From Embleya scabrispora DSM 41855 (GTDB lineage Bacteria; Actinomycetota; Actinomycetes; Streptomycetales; Streptomycetaceae): 64,000 nt of DNA. This document shows, one piece after another, positions 17,752 through 25,387 of the stretch. Within the stretch, counting starts at the first letter, position 1. Each line of letters starts with the position of its first letter. The stretch covers positions 1-64,000 of the forward strand of contig NZ_KB889674.1 in NCBI RefSeq assembly GCF_000372745.1. The letters are read 5' to 3'. Both the position numbers and the translations under genes were made by a program. A model generated the notes under the pieces. It had not been told where the DNA came from and ran no database searches. It worked only from the letters and a program-made list of their open reading frames with translations.

Positions 17752-18429
17752 CTATGGGCGTTCGTCGGGGCGCGACAGCCGCACTCCGGTATCGGCGACG
17801 TAGCAGGCCACTTCCCGCCTGCCGGTGTCCCACCGTGCCCGGTCCGGGAGCAGGTAGCGAACGCCCGCCTCGTTGACCGGCGTTCCGGACGAGGGCAAAA
17901 AGCCCGCGAGCAGCCTCTCGCAGCGAGGGCCGGCCACGGGGTCCAGGCCCGGGGCGCCGGGATAGGGGGCCTGGGAGTCGATGGTGAAGACGGCGTAGAT
18001 CTCGCCGATGTGAACGCGGGTGCAGGGCACGACGCCGACGGCGTCGAAGCCGGCCGGGCGAACCGCTCCATCGGTCACGAAGCAGTCGCCTTTGCGGAGC
18101 GCGGCGCCGAACTCGGCGGGCTGCCGGGGCGGGTCGTCGTCCCGGGCGAGACCGAAGACGAGAAGGACGAAGAACGCGATCAGCCACGCCCCGTTGATCA
18201 CGATCGCGACCGCGGCGGTCCACCTGCCGCGTTCGCCGCTGCGTCGGATGCGTTGCAGCCCGACGATCCCCAGGACCATGCCCACGGGGACGACCGGGCA
18301 GAAGAAGGCTGCCACCGGGGCGAGGGCGGCCAGAAGGTCGTAGGGCGGTTTCACCGCGGCGGGCCCGGCATCGGGTAAGGAGGAGGGCGGTATCGGCGGG
18401 GTGGCCTCGTGCTGCGGGTGCCGGGTCAC
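17752..18429 (-). CDS. DUF4190 membrane protein with septum-formation-type extracytoplasmic domain
   Basis: GTG at 18429 is preceded by GGAGGA. The 225-residue product has a short cytoplasmic Pro-rich tail, two membrane segments of the DUF4190 type (LAALAPVAAFFCPVVPVGMV and AVAIVINGAWLIAFFVLLVF, joined by GIVGLQRIRRSGERG), then an outside domain. That domain has KGDCFVTDGAVRPAGFDAVG, VVPCTRVHIGEIYAVF and GPRCERLLAGF, resembling the septum-formation (Septum_form) domain with paired Cys. Such proteins are typical single-gene membrane proteins in streptomycetes. The role is unknown. Confidence 0.82.
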   Translation of the reverse strand: MTRHPQHEATPPIPPSSLPDAGPAAVKPPYDLLAALAPVAAFFCPVVPVGMVLGIVGLQRIRRSGERGRWTAAVAIVINGAWLIAFFVLLVFGLARDDDPPRQPAEFGAALRKGDCFVTDGAVRPAGFDAVGVVPCTRVHIGEIYAVFTIDSQAPYPGAPGLDPVAGPRCERLLAGFLPSSGTPVNEAGVRYLLPDRARWDTGRREVACYVADTGVRLSRPDERP

Positions 18430-18564
18430 GTCGGTTCCTCCGAGGGTCGGGCACATGAAAACGCGTACTGTATCGGCCCGCGCACGCCCGCCTGCGGCGT
18501 CGATATCGCGCGATGTCGAATGCGGTTGCGTCGGTGGTGTCCCGGCGTCGAGGACCGCGGCGGG

Positions 18565-18764
18565 CGCGACACGGCATCGGTGGTCCGGCCGTGACGCGCC
18601 GTCAGGTTCTCGATGCCGCCGCGTCCGCACGCCGGACACCCCACTGTCGAGCGCCCGTTGCGGACATCGATCCACACCACGTCGCCCACGACGCGGAAGC
18701 CGTCCACGACGAGGTCCTCGACGTCCGGCCACACCAACTCCCGGAATCCGCAGGCGTTCACCAC
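18565..18764 (-). pseudogene. ISL3-family transposase, N-terminal fragment
   Basis: CGFRELVWPDVEDLVVDGFR then VVGDVVWIDVRNGRSTVGCP and ACGRGGIENLTARHGRTTDA show the V-E-D-L-x-V-D start and C-P-x-C zinc motif of ISL3 transposases. The catalytic part is absent. Confidence 0.6.
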
Positions 18765-19212
18765 ACCGACGACGCTCGACTACCCGCTGGGCTCGGCCGA
18801 CGACTTGTTCCAAAGTGACCATCACGAAATATGCGTCACAACTTGGAAGATCCCCAGGGCTGCTGATGCCACTTGATTGACGGAGCAACAAGGGCGCGGA
18901 TTCGCCCGCCAGTTGAGGGGATCGGCAGCTCCTCCCCGTCGGGGGCGCTGCGCGTCGCCGCGCGATGGGCTGCGCCCACCCTTGACTGTTCGTCACAGCC
19001 CAAGTGCGGCTTGCCGTCGCGCGAATCCGGGGTCGCGGCGTTCCGGGTGGCTGTGTCACCGTCTGTGAGAGTCGTTTCGCGGTGAGTGCGGGAGTCACCG
19101 GTCTTGCTGAAGCTAGATCAATGTCAGTGTGAATTGATGTCACTCGTCCGCTCGTTGGCTTGGAAGACGGTCTCGGGGACCCGATGCCGGCCGGATCAGG
19201 CGCCGACGACGA
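18765..19212. other. Degraded stretch, no gene seen
   Basis: Probable insertion-sequence flank. Bases about 19100-19140 are AT-richer. No conserved protein on either strand. Confidence 0.4.
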
Positions 19213-19248
19213 GGGCGGTGCTGCGGGCCTCGGCCCGCAGCACCGCCC
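19213..19248 (-). terminator. 16-bp hairpin terminator
   Basis: GGGCGGTGCTGCGGGC (19213-19228) and its exact complement (19233-19248) around CTCG, 20 nt past the stop of the NmrA-like gene at 19268. Confidence 0.8.
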
Positions 19249-19267
19249 CGCCTCATGCCGTAGACCG

Positions 19268-20125
19268 TCAGGCGGCCGGGGCCAGCTCGGCGGCGTGGTC
19301 GACCGCCCACTGCGCGAGCGTGCGGCCCTTCTTCCCGGTCACCTGCTCGAACGTGGGTGAGACCGACGGGGGTTCCTCGGCGTATTCGGCCTGGTAGCCC
19401 AGGATGAACTCGGCGATCTCCGCCGGGAATCCGGCCTCGAGGTAGGCGCGGCGGGCCTGACCGTACGTCAGTCCCTCGAACGCGATCGCGCGGCCGAGCC
19501 CGGCGCCGATCGCCTGCGCCTGCTCCCGGTGGGTGAGGGCCTCCGGCCCGGTCAGGTCGTACGCCCGGCCCGCGTGGCCGTCCCGCGTCAGGGCGATCGC
19601 TGCGACGTCGGCGATGTCGGCCTCGTGGATCGGCACGCCGATGCCGTCGGGGTAGGCGTTGCGGACCATGCTCTCGTTGCGGATGGACGCGCCCCAGACG
19701 TCGAGCTTGTTGACGGCGAACTCGCCCGGCCGCACGTGGGTCCAGGCCACCTGGCACTTCTCGACGACCTGTTCCACCGCGTGGAGCGTGTCGTAGTGGC
19801 CGCCTCGTCCGGTCGTGACGGCAGAGCTGGTCAGGGTCACGATCCGGGCGACCCCGGCCGCCACGGCACGGCCGACCAAGGCTTGCGCCAGGTCGGCCGC
19901 GTGCGCCGGGTCGAAGATGCCCGCGATGAGGAACACGCTCCGCACCCCGTCGAACGCCAGGGCGCCCGAACGGTTCAGGTCGCCTTTGACGACGTCGACG
20001 CCCTTGGGCAGCCCGGCGGTCTCCGGAGTGCGGGTGAGCGCCCGGACGGGCCGTCCGGCCGCGACGAGCCGAGCGACCACGTGCCTGCCCACGGTGCCGG
20101 TCGCTCCGGTCACGAGGATGGTCAT
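19268..20125 (-). CDS. NAD(P)-binding NmrA/HSCARG-like reductase
   Basis: ATG at 20125 follows AGGGG. The 285-residue protein opens with MTILVTGATGTVGRHVVARL, a Rossmann G-x-T-G-x-x-G motif, followed by GRPVRALTRTPETAGLP, VVKGDLNRSGALAFDGVRSV and RIVTLTSSAVTTGRGGHYDT. The C-terminal half (EFAVNKLDVWGASIRNESMV, IHEADIADVAAIALTRDG) is the substrate-binding part of atypical SDR/NmrA proteins, which act as NAD(P)H-dependent reductases or redox sensors. The active-site Tyr is not in a YxxxK arrangement, as usual for this branch. Monocistronic. Confidence 0.85.
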   Translation of the reverse strand: MTILVTGATGTVGRHVVARLVAAGRPVRALTRTPETAGLPKGVDVVKGDLNRSGALAFDGVRSVFLIAGIFDPAHAADLAQALVGRAVAAGVARIVTLTSSAVTTGRGGHYDTLHAVEQVVEKCQVAWTHVRPGEFAVNKLDVWGASIRNESMVRNAYPDGIGVPIHEADIADVAAIALTRDGHAGRAYDLTGPEALTHREQAQAIGAGLGRAIAFEGLTYGQARRAYLEAGFPAEIAEFILGYQAEYAEEPPSVSPTFEQVTGKKGRTLAQWAVDHAAELAPAA

Positions 20126-20397
20126 GAAGAACCCCTGTTTGTGGGAAACGAACGATGGATGCGGGCCCGCTGCCGAGGACGGTAGGACAAGTCCGGAAGC
20201 CCTCGCACATGGGAACGTTCCCGCAGCGGCCTGGGCAGCCGATCCGCGCGCCGACGTCATGACCGACGATCCGGCGGCCGGGCATCTGCCTCCGTCGCGA
20301 CGGAGGCCGCTCCCCTGGTCCGCCGTTCCCGGGTGGGGAACTTCAGCGAGCAGGTCTGGCCGGGCCATGCCGTGCAGGCCGGACAACGGCGCGCGCA

Positions 20398-20603
20398 TGG
20401 CCCGGCACTCCGGTCCCGACGCCGTCGAACAGACCCACGCCGACTTCGCCCACCAAGCCGACGGCGACGACATCCCCCGGCCCGTCCGGGCGCGCATCGC
20501 GCGCCCGGACGAGGTGCCAACACCCGAGGAACTCGACCTTCGTCAACGCCTGATCGCACAACGAGCGGAGCCGTCGACGACCGGGGACCGACCGCACCCT
20601 TGA
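20398..20603 (+). CDS. Small hypothetical protein
   Basis: ATG at 20398 gives 68 residues beginning MARHSGPDAVEQTHADFAHQ, then ADGDDIPRPVRARIARPDEV and PTPEELDLRQRLIAQRAEP. Third positions are moderately GC-rich and the composition is protein-like, but there is no clear ribosome site and no known relative. It may be a remnant. Confidence 0.25.
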
Positions 20604-20620
20604 CGGTGGTCCCGGGCTCC

Positions 20621-20884
20621 CCGGGCAAGAAGGATCCGCCTCACACCCGGGGCGGACCCCTTCGCGTGCAGGCCGACGCGAGGAAGCGAGCCTTCGCCAA
20701 AGCCGAACTGCACGCGTTCTTCGCCCATTGCGACGACGAGGTCGCCCGCATCAGGGCATTCGGCCGCAAGGGTTGGCTGCCCGCCTTTCGCGACGCGACC
20801 CTCTTCCGCACCCGCGCCCTGCGCAGGCACCTGGACGGCACCGTCGCAGCCGCCCTGGAGAGCCGGAAGGGGAGCCGGGCATGA
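20621..20884 (+). pseudogene. Tyrosine integrase with internal deletion of the catalytic domain
   Basis: The frame reads GGPLRVQADARKRAFAKAEL, HAFFAHCDDEVARIRAFGRK and GWLPAFRDATLF, the start of the catalytic region in a Streptomyces integrase family. It then jumps without a frame change to RTRALRRHLDGTVAAALESR KGSRA, the normal extreme C-terminus. The roughly 200 residues carrying Arg, His-x-x-Arg, His and Tyr are missing. The stop overlaps the next ATG (ATGA at 20881), the natural coupling of this integrase with its XRE partner. Confidence 0.6.
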
Positions 20885-20995
20885 AACGCAAGGTCGACTA
20901 CGCATGGAACCTGCGCGAGGTACTGGCCGCGCACGGCAAGGTCACCACCACCGAACCGGTGCCGTTGTTGCGTAACCGCGGGATCGAACTGTCCG
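20881..20995 (+). pseudogene. XRE-family regulator stub coupled to the integrase
   Basis: MKRKVDYAWNLREVLAAHGK then VTTTEPVPLLRNRGIELS is the N-terminus of the small Cro/XRE-like protein that normally follows this integrase. After about 38 residues the sequence changes to unrelated EHRDEPGLDVAVPLPP, so the recognition helix is lost. Confidence 0.55.
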
Positions 20996-21039
20996 AACAC
21001 CGCGACGAACCAGGACTCGACGTGGCTGTTCCCCTGCCG

Positions 21040-21304
21040 CCGAGCCGGACAGCCGATGCACCCCGACGTGCTCGCGGGACTCATCAACGACATCGGCGTT
21101 CCCACCACCGTCGGAACCACAGCCGCAATCCGACAACACGTTCTGGAAATGCCCGCACCCGTCGTTGCCGAGGCCCTCGGCTACCACCGAGTCATCACGG
21201 CCAAGCTCGCCTCCGAAGCCGGAAGCACCTGGAGCCGATACGCCCCAGGAGAGCACCGGCGGTCACCACCCGGCTGGAACCCGCAGAGAACTGGCGACAG
21301 TTGA
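21040..21304 (+). pseudogene. Second integrase, C-terminal fragment
   Basis: MHPDVLAGLINDIGVPTTVG, TTAAIRQHVLEMPAPVVAEA and LGYHRVITAKLASEAGSTWS then RYAPGEH resemble the C-terminus of a recombinase-like family in which L-G-[FY]-H precedes a basic helix and W-x-R-Y. It is fused directly behind the XRE stub, marking a recombination junction near 21000-21050. Confidence 0.5.
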
Positions 21305-21366
21305 ATACGCGAGCCCACCAGTACCGAGGCCGGGCTAGCACGGCGTGGTCGTCGCCCCGAGGGCAG

Positions 21367-22409
21367 TCACCGCCTGCCGCGGCGGGGCCGGCGCCCACCC
21401 GAGAGCGGCGCGATGTGGTCGGCGATGGTGCGCAGGATGCGCGCGCTGTAATCGACGCCGAGTTGGCTCGGCAGCGTGAGCATCAGGGTGTCGGCCTCTT
21501 GGACGGCCTCGTCGCGGGTGAGGTCTGCCGCGATGGCGTCGGGGGCTCCGACGTGGGTGCGGCCGGCCAGCGACCGCAAATGGCCGAGTGAGCCGGCTTG
21601 TTCACCGCGACCGCGCTCACCGAAGTACACGCGGTCGATGTCCTCGGTGACGGGCAGCACGGTCCGGGCCACCGAAACGCGTGGTGGGTGCGCCTGCCCC
21701 GATTGAGCATAGGCGGCACGGTAGGCGCGGATCTGTTCGGCCTGCAACTGCTCGAACGGAACCCCGGTGTTCTCGATCAGCACCGTCGACGACTGCAGAT
21801 TCATACCGAGTCTCCCCGCCCAGGAAGCGGTGGCACTGCTGCCGGATCCCCACCAGATGCGCTCACGCAGGCCGGAGGACTGGGGCTGGATTACGGCCGC
21901 TGCCCCGTATCTCGACCCGTCGCCCCCGGCGGCGACCGGTCTGCCGTCGATCGCTGAGAGGAACTGCTCAGTCTTGCGGCGGGCCATGTCCGCCTCGCTC
22001 TCTCTCCCTCGGCGGGCACGTAGCCGAAGGCACGCGGCCCATCGGAGACGCTGTCCGGGGCTCCCCGGCTGATGCCGAGTTGGAGGCGTCCGCCGCTGAT
22101 GAGATCGGTGGCTGCCGCCTCTTCGGCCATGTAGAGCGAGTTCTCGTAGCGAATGTTGATGACGCCGGTGCCGATCTCGATCCGCCGGGTGCGAGCGGCT
22201 ATGGCGGCCGGCAGCGGGAACGGGGAAGCAAGTTGGCGCTGCCAGTGATGGATCCGGACGTACGCGCCGTCGATGCCGATGTCCTCTGCGGCCTGGGCCA
22301 GGTCGATCGTCTGCAGGAGGGCATCGGCCGCGGTGCGGGTGTGGGAGCCGGGCTCGTCTCGCCAGTGGCCGAAGGTGAGAAATGCGATCTTCTTACGTGG
22401 TGCGGTCAT
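21367..22409 (-). pseudogene. LLM-class flavin-dependent oxidoreductase, one frameshift
   Basis: From ATG 22409: MTAPRKKIAFLTFGHWRDEP, LAQAAEDIGIDGAYVRIHHW and SGGRLQLGISRGAPDSVSDG, the bacterial-luciferase-like barrel with the SGGR motif. At a GAGAGAGAG tract (about 21999-22008) the frame shifts, and the rest continues as DMARRKTEQFLSAIDGRPVA, VSVARTVLPVTEDIDRVYF and AADLTRDEAVQEADTLMLTL to the stop at 21367. Apart from the shift the protein is complete (about 345 residues). Slippage at the dinucleotide run, in the cell or in sequencing, explains it. It starts about 18 nt after the NDH-like stop and was probably its operon partner. Confidence 0.75.
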
Positions 22410-22426
22410 GCCGGTCGGTCCCGTCA

Positions 22427-22840
22427 GGGTGCGTGCTTGCGCAGGGGTTTGACCCAGCGGTAGCTGCCGGGCTTGCGTCGTTCGGTGCGCAGGGCGCTGA
22501 GGGTGTAGCGGTTGATCCGGTTCTTGACGCGGGCTGCCAGGCGGCCGGTGAGGACCGGGCCGTGGGGTGTGTCGTTGGCGCGGGTGGGCTGCATGACCGC
22601 GTCGTTGCGGCCGAGGCTGGGGGCTGAGGGCCTGGCCGACGAACCGGAAGCGGAACGGTTCGGGTTCTCGGCCCCGGTGGAGCGCCTCGATGCACTCGGC
22701 GGCGTGCGCCCGAGAGCATCGCGGTGGCAACGGCCATCCGCAGCGTCCCTGCCCCGGCCGTGGTGAGGGCTGCCGCATCCCCGACGACGAACACGTCGAG
22801 GTGCGAGAGAGCGCAGCGTCGAGTCGACGAGTGCGCGGCC
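22427..22840 (-). pseudogene. NDH-2-like FAD oxidoreductase, C-terminal part with several frameshifts
   Basis: Three minus frames must be joined: HLDVFVVGDAAALTTAGAGT LRMA (the second FAD-binding G-D motif), then AAECIEALHRGREPEPFRFR FVGQA, then PTRANDTPHGPVLTGRLAAR, VKNRINRYTLSALRTERRKP and WVKPLRKHAP to a stop near 22427. This is the tail of a type II NADH dehydrogenase-like protein; the N-terminal half is gone. Confidence 0.6.
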
Positions 22841-22873
22841 GCGGCGTCCCTGTGAGGGGAGTTGCTTCGGTGG

Positions 22874-23495
22874 TCACTTGGATTCCAGCCGTCCCAGCGG
22901 GTGGGCCTCGGCGAGTACGGCCTGGGCCGTCTTCCAGTCGGTGTCCTCAATGCCGGTGACGTGGCGCAGGTAGGCGAGGGTGACCTGCTGGACGAGCGCG
23001 ACGCGGCCGGGGTCCTCGTCGGTGGTCTCGGCTACCTCGTAGCCGGAGATGCCGCCGAGCATGTGCCGGCCGCCGTGGACGGTGAGCAGGCTCTTGCGGC
23101 TGAGGCTGAGGGTGTAGGGGTCGGCTGTCCAGGCCGGTCCCCGGGTGGAGAGCATGGGGAGGTGGTCGTCATCTCCGGCGACGACCAGTCCGGGGGCGGT
23201 GATGTGGGAGAAGTCCTGGTCGCGCAGCCACGGTACGTTCTCGTAGGCGAACGGGGTCAGTTCGTCCCCGCCCTTGCCGGCGGTCGCCAACTGGATGGTG
23301 GCCATGATTCGGGGATCGGACAGGTCCTCGACGACGCCGGTCTGCGGGTCCTTTACGCGCAGACCTACGAGGATGCCCGCGGTCTGGCCGCCGAAGGAGT
23401 GCCCGGCCGCGACGATGCGGCTGCGGTCGACCCGGTCGGCCAGGCCGGGCACGGACGCCTCCAGGGTGTCGAGCTCATCCAGGATGCGCTTCGCT
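22874..23495 (-). pseudogene. Alpha/beta hydrolase (chlorophyllase/PET-hydrolase-like), 5' truncated
   Basis: AKRILDELDTLEASVPGLAD, RVDRSRIVAAGHSFGGQTAG (nucleophile elbow GHSFGG), then PGLVVAGDDDHLPM (Asp) and LLTVHGGRHMLGG (His) show a complete catalytic triad. The coding sequence reaches 23495 without a start: upstream the plus strand instead encodes a MerR tail, so the first 80-100 residues were lost at a rearrangement. An internal GTG/ATG at 23452 could give a 192-residue product lacking the oxyanion strand. Confidence 0.6.
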
Positions 23496-23641
23496 CCTCG
23501 CCCGCCTCGCCGTGGAGCGTGCTCACATCGATCAGCACATCGCTGACCTCACGCACACCCGGGACCGGCTCGACTCGGTCATTGCCGACGCTTCCGCCAA
23601 TATGGAATCCGGCGTGCCCTGCCGGGCGAACACCCCTGTGT
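23490..23641 (+). pseudogene. MerR-family regulator, C-terminal coiled-coil tail
   Basis: LLARLAVERAHIDQHIADLT, HTRDRLDSVIADASANMESG and a stop at 23641 form the usual dimerisation helix of MerR proteins (L-x-x-x-R-x-x-I-D-x-x-I-A-D-L-x-x-T-R-D-x-L). The DNA-binding part is missing. It abuts the truncated hydrolase on the opposite strand at one junction. Confidence 0.6.
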
Positions 23642-23689
23642 AGCGGCAGGTGTGTCGCCTGGCCACCCCGGCAATGCCGATCTGCTGAC

Positions 23690-23952
23690 GTTGGGCGAAG
23701 ACCGCCTGCTGGGTGCGGGTGAGAGCGGGGCCGTCATCCGGCGGCAGGGCCAGGCGGAGGGCGCATTGTGCGACCTCGGCCGGGTCACCGCCGGGCAGCG
23801 GCGGCCCGGGAGTTGAGATCGGTGGCCCGCAGGCCGGGGGCGAGCGCGTTGACCTTGACGCCGTCCTCGGCCGGCGTTGTTGACCAGCACATCCAGGCGG
23901 TCCACCCGATCCCCTCGTTGGCACCGGTGACCAAAGCTGTGCGTTCGTTCAT
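23690..23952 (-). pseudogene. Short-chain dehydrogenase with large internal deletion
   Basis: ATG 23952 starts MNERTALVTGANEGIG, the SDR cofactor motif. After a deletion, pieces in other frames give RLDVLVNNAG, VKVNALAPGLRATDLNSRAA and GGDPAEVAQCALRLALPPDD. The central Ser-Tyr-Lys region is gone and at least two shifts are present. Confidence 0.6.
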
Positions 23953-24023
23953 CGCAACCACGCTTCCCTGGTCGTGGCCGCCCTGCCAGGGACAGCCTGG
24001 ACCAGGCGGTGGGAGGAGGCGGC

Positions 24024-24360
24024 ATGGCGCGGCAGGAGCCGGCCCACTACCGGGCCGCGGACCGCTACCCGCACGATCCGCGGCCGGCCGCCCTGCCAGC
24101 CGAACTGCACGCCGGCAGTGAGGAGTTCCGGCAGATCCGGCAGGCGCGTCCGGTCCACCGCTGCCGGGCACCGACACCAAGACCCTGGACCATCCGGAGG
24201 CCGGTGCGCTGCGGTTGAACTGTTCCGAGTTCGAGGAGACGGCGGTCAAGTCGGACCCGCTGCTGATACTCACCGGGGCCGAGTTCCCCGGCCGTTGCGA
24301 GGCGTCGGAGCGGAGCCGGAGCGGCGGTGCGGCCCGGGCTCAGTGGCGATCGGACTCAGT
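24024..24360 (+). pseudogene. XRE/MmyB-like regulator, ligand-binding-domain fragment
   Basis: RYPHDPRPAALPAELHAGSE EFRQIRQ, then in a second frame GTDTKTLDHPEAGALRLNCS EFEE and DPLLILTGAEFPG, follow the conserved MmyB-like pattern (D-P-x-L-x-x-L-x-x-E-L, H-P-x-x-G, L-T-L-x-x). It overlaps the 3' end of the intact MmyB-type gene on the other strand and is separate from it. Confidence 0.45.
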
Positions 24361-25281
24361 GAGCGGACCGTCGGCCGCGGCCGGTGCCGGTGCGGCCCCG
24401 CTGCGGGCGCCCTGCTTCAGCAGCTCGGCGGGGCCCAATTCCCGGTAGCGGCCGACAAGTTGACCGAGCAGCCGCTCCGTCTCCGGGTCGTCGGGCGTAT
24501 AGATCCACATCTTGGTGTCGGGGTCGGAGGCCATCGCGAAACCGGTCGCGATCACGCTCAGCTCGTCGCCGTCGACGGTCCAAAACGACTTGCGCCGGGT
24601 GACGGACGAGGCGACCTCGTGTCTGGCCCAGATCTCGGCGAAGCGCCCACTCGCCTCGGAGAGCCGCCGGATGAACCCCGTCCAGTGCGGATCGCCCAGG
24701 CGGCGGCCGGACTCGGTCCGCAACTGGGCGACCATGAACGAGATCTCGCGATCCCACTCGACGAGCGGCTGCAGATGCTCCTCGGCAGTGAACAGGTGCC
24801 ACAGCACATTGCGGTCCGCCGGCGGCAACAGTGCGAGACCCGGATCGAGCGCCGCGTACGCGTCGTTGAAGGCGAGCACGTCGTAGCGGGCGGTCACGAT
24901 GCTCGCCGGAAGCGGGGTCAGGGCATCGAGGATGGTCTGGTGCTCCGGTGGCCGGTCCCGGCCCTCCGACGTGGCGAGGGGCACGCCGGGGATGTTCGCG
25001 AGCCGGTGGAGATGGTCGCGCTCGGTCCGGTCCAGCCGCAGCGTCCGGGCGATCGCGTCGAGCACCTGGACGCTGGGGTTGATCTCCCGGCCCTGTTCCA
25101 GCCAGGTGTACCAGGCGACTCCGATGCCGGAGAGCTGGGCGACCTCCTCGCGGCGCAGTCCGGGCGTACGCCGCCGGGCGCCGCGCGAGATGCCCGCGTC
25201 CTCCGGGGTGATGCGCTCGCGGCGGAGTCGGAGGAATGCGCCCAGTTCGGAGCGCCGCTGGGCCTTGGGGTCGTCGGGCAT
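24340..25281 (-). CDS. XRE regulator with MmyB-like ligand-binding domain
   Basis: A 313-residue protein from ATG 25281 (an ATG two codons upstream is also possible). Residues about 5-75 form the helix-turn-helix (LGAFLRLRRERITPEDAGIS, GLRREEVAQLSGIGVAWYTW, LEQGREINPSVQVLDAIART). The rest is the MmyB-like domain (YDVLAFNDAYAALDPGLALL, WHLFTAEEHLQPLVEWDREI, HPT-like segments to VIATGFAMASDPDTKMWIYT). It is divergent from the exporter gene at 25388. Two GGTACC palindromes lie between them and are the likely operator, so it probably represses the exporter. Confidence 0.9.
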   Translation of the reverse strand: MPDDPKAQRRSELGAFLRLRRERITPEDAGISRGARRRTPGLRREEVAQLSGIGVAWYTWLEQGREINPSVQVLDAIARTLRLDRTERDHLHRLANIPGVPLATSEGRDRPPEHQTILDALTPLPASIVTARYDVLAFNDAYAALDPGLALLPPADRNVLWHLFTAEEHLQPLVEWDREISFMVAQLRTESGRRLGDPHWTGFIRRLSEASGRFAEIWARHEVASSVTRRKSFWTVDGDELSVIATGFAMASDPDTKMWIYTPDDPETERLLGQLVGRYRELGPAELLKQGARSGAAPAPAAADGPLTESDRH

Positions 25282-25326
25282 CACCATCCCAGTGTGCGGG
25301 ACGACCGCAGGGCGCAGCCGGATACC

Positions 25327-25361
25327 CCCGGTACCGGGACAACCGGGTACCTGGTACCCGG
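25327..25361. promoter_or_regulatory. Paired GGTACC palindromes between regulator and exporter
   Basis: Site 1 is CCCGGTACCGGG (25327-25338). Site 2 is CCGGGTACC, T, GGTACCCGG (25343-25361). Both are perfect and sit about 16 bp centre to centre in the 106-bp divergent promoter region, the expected operator for the MmyB-type regulator. Confidence 0.65.
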
Positions 25362-25387
25362 ATGCGACGACCACGATCATCGCCGTC

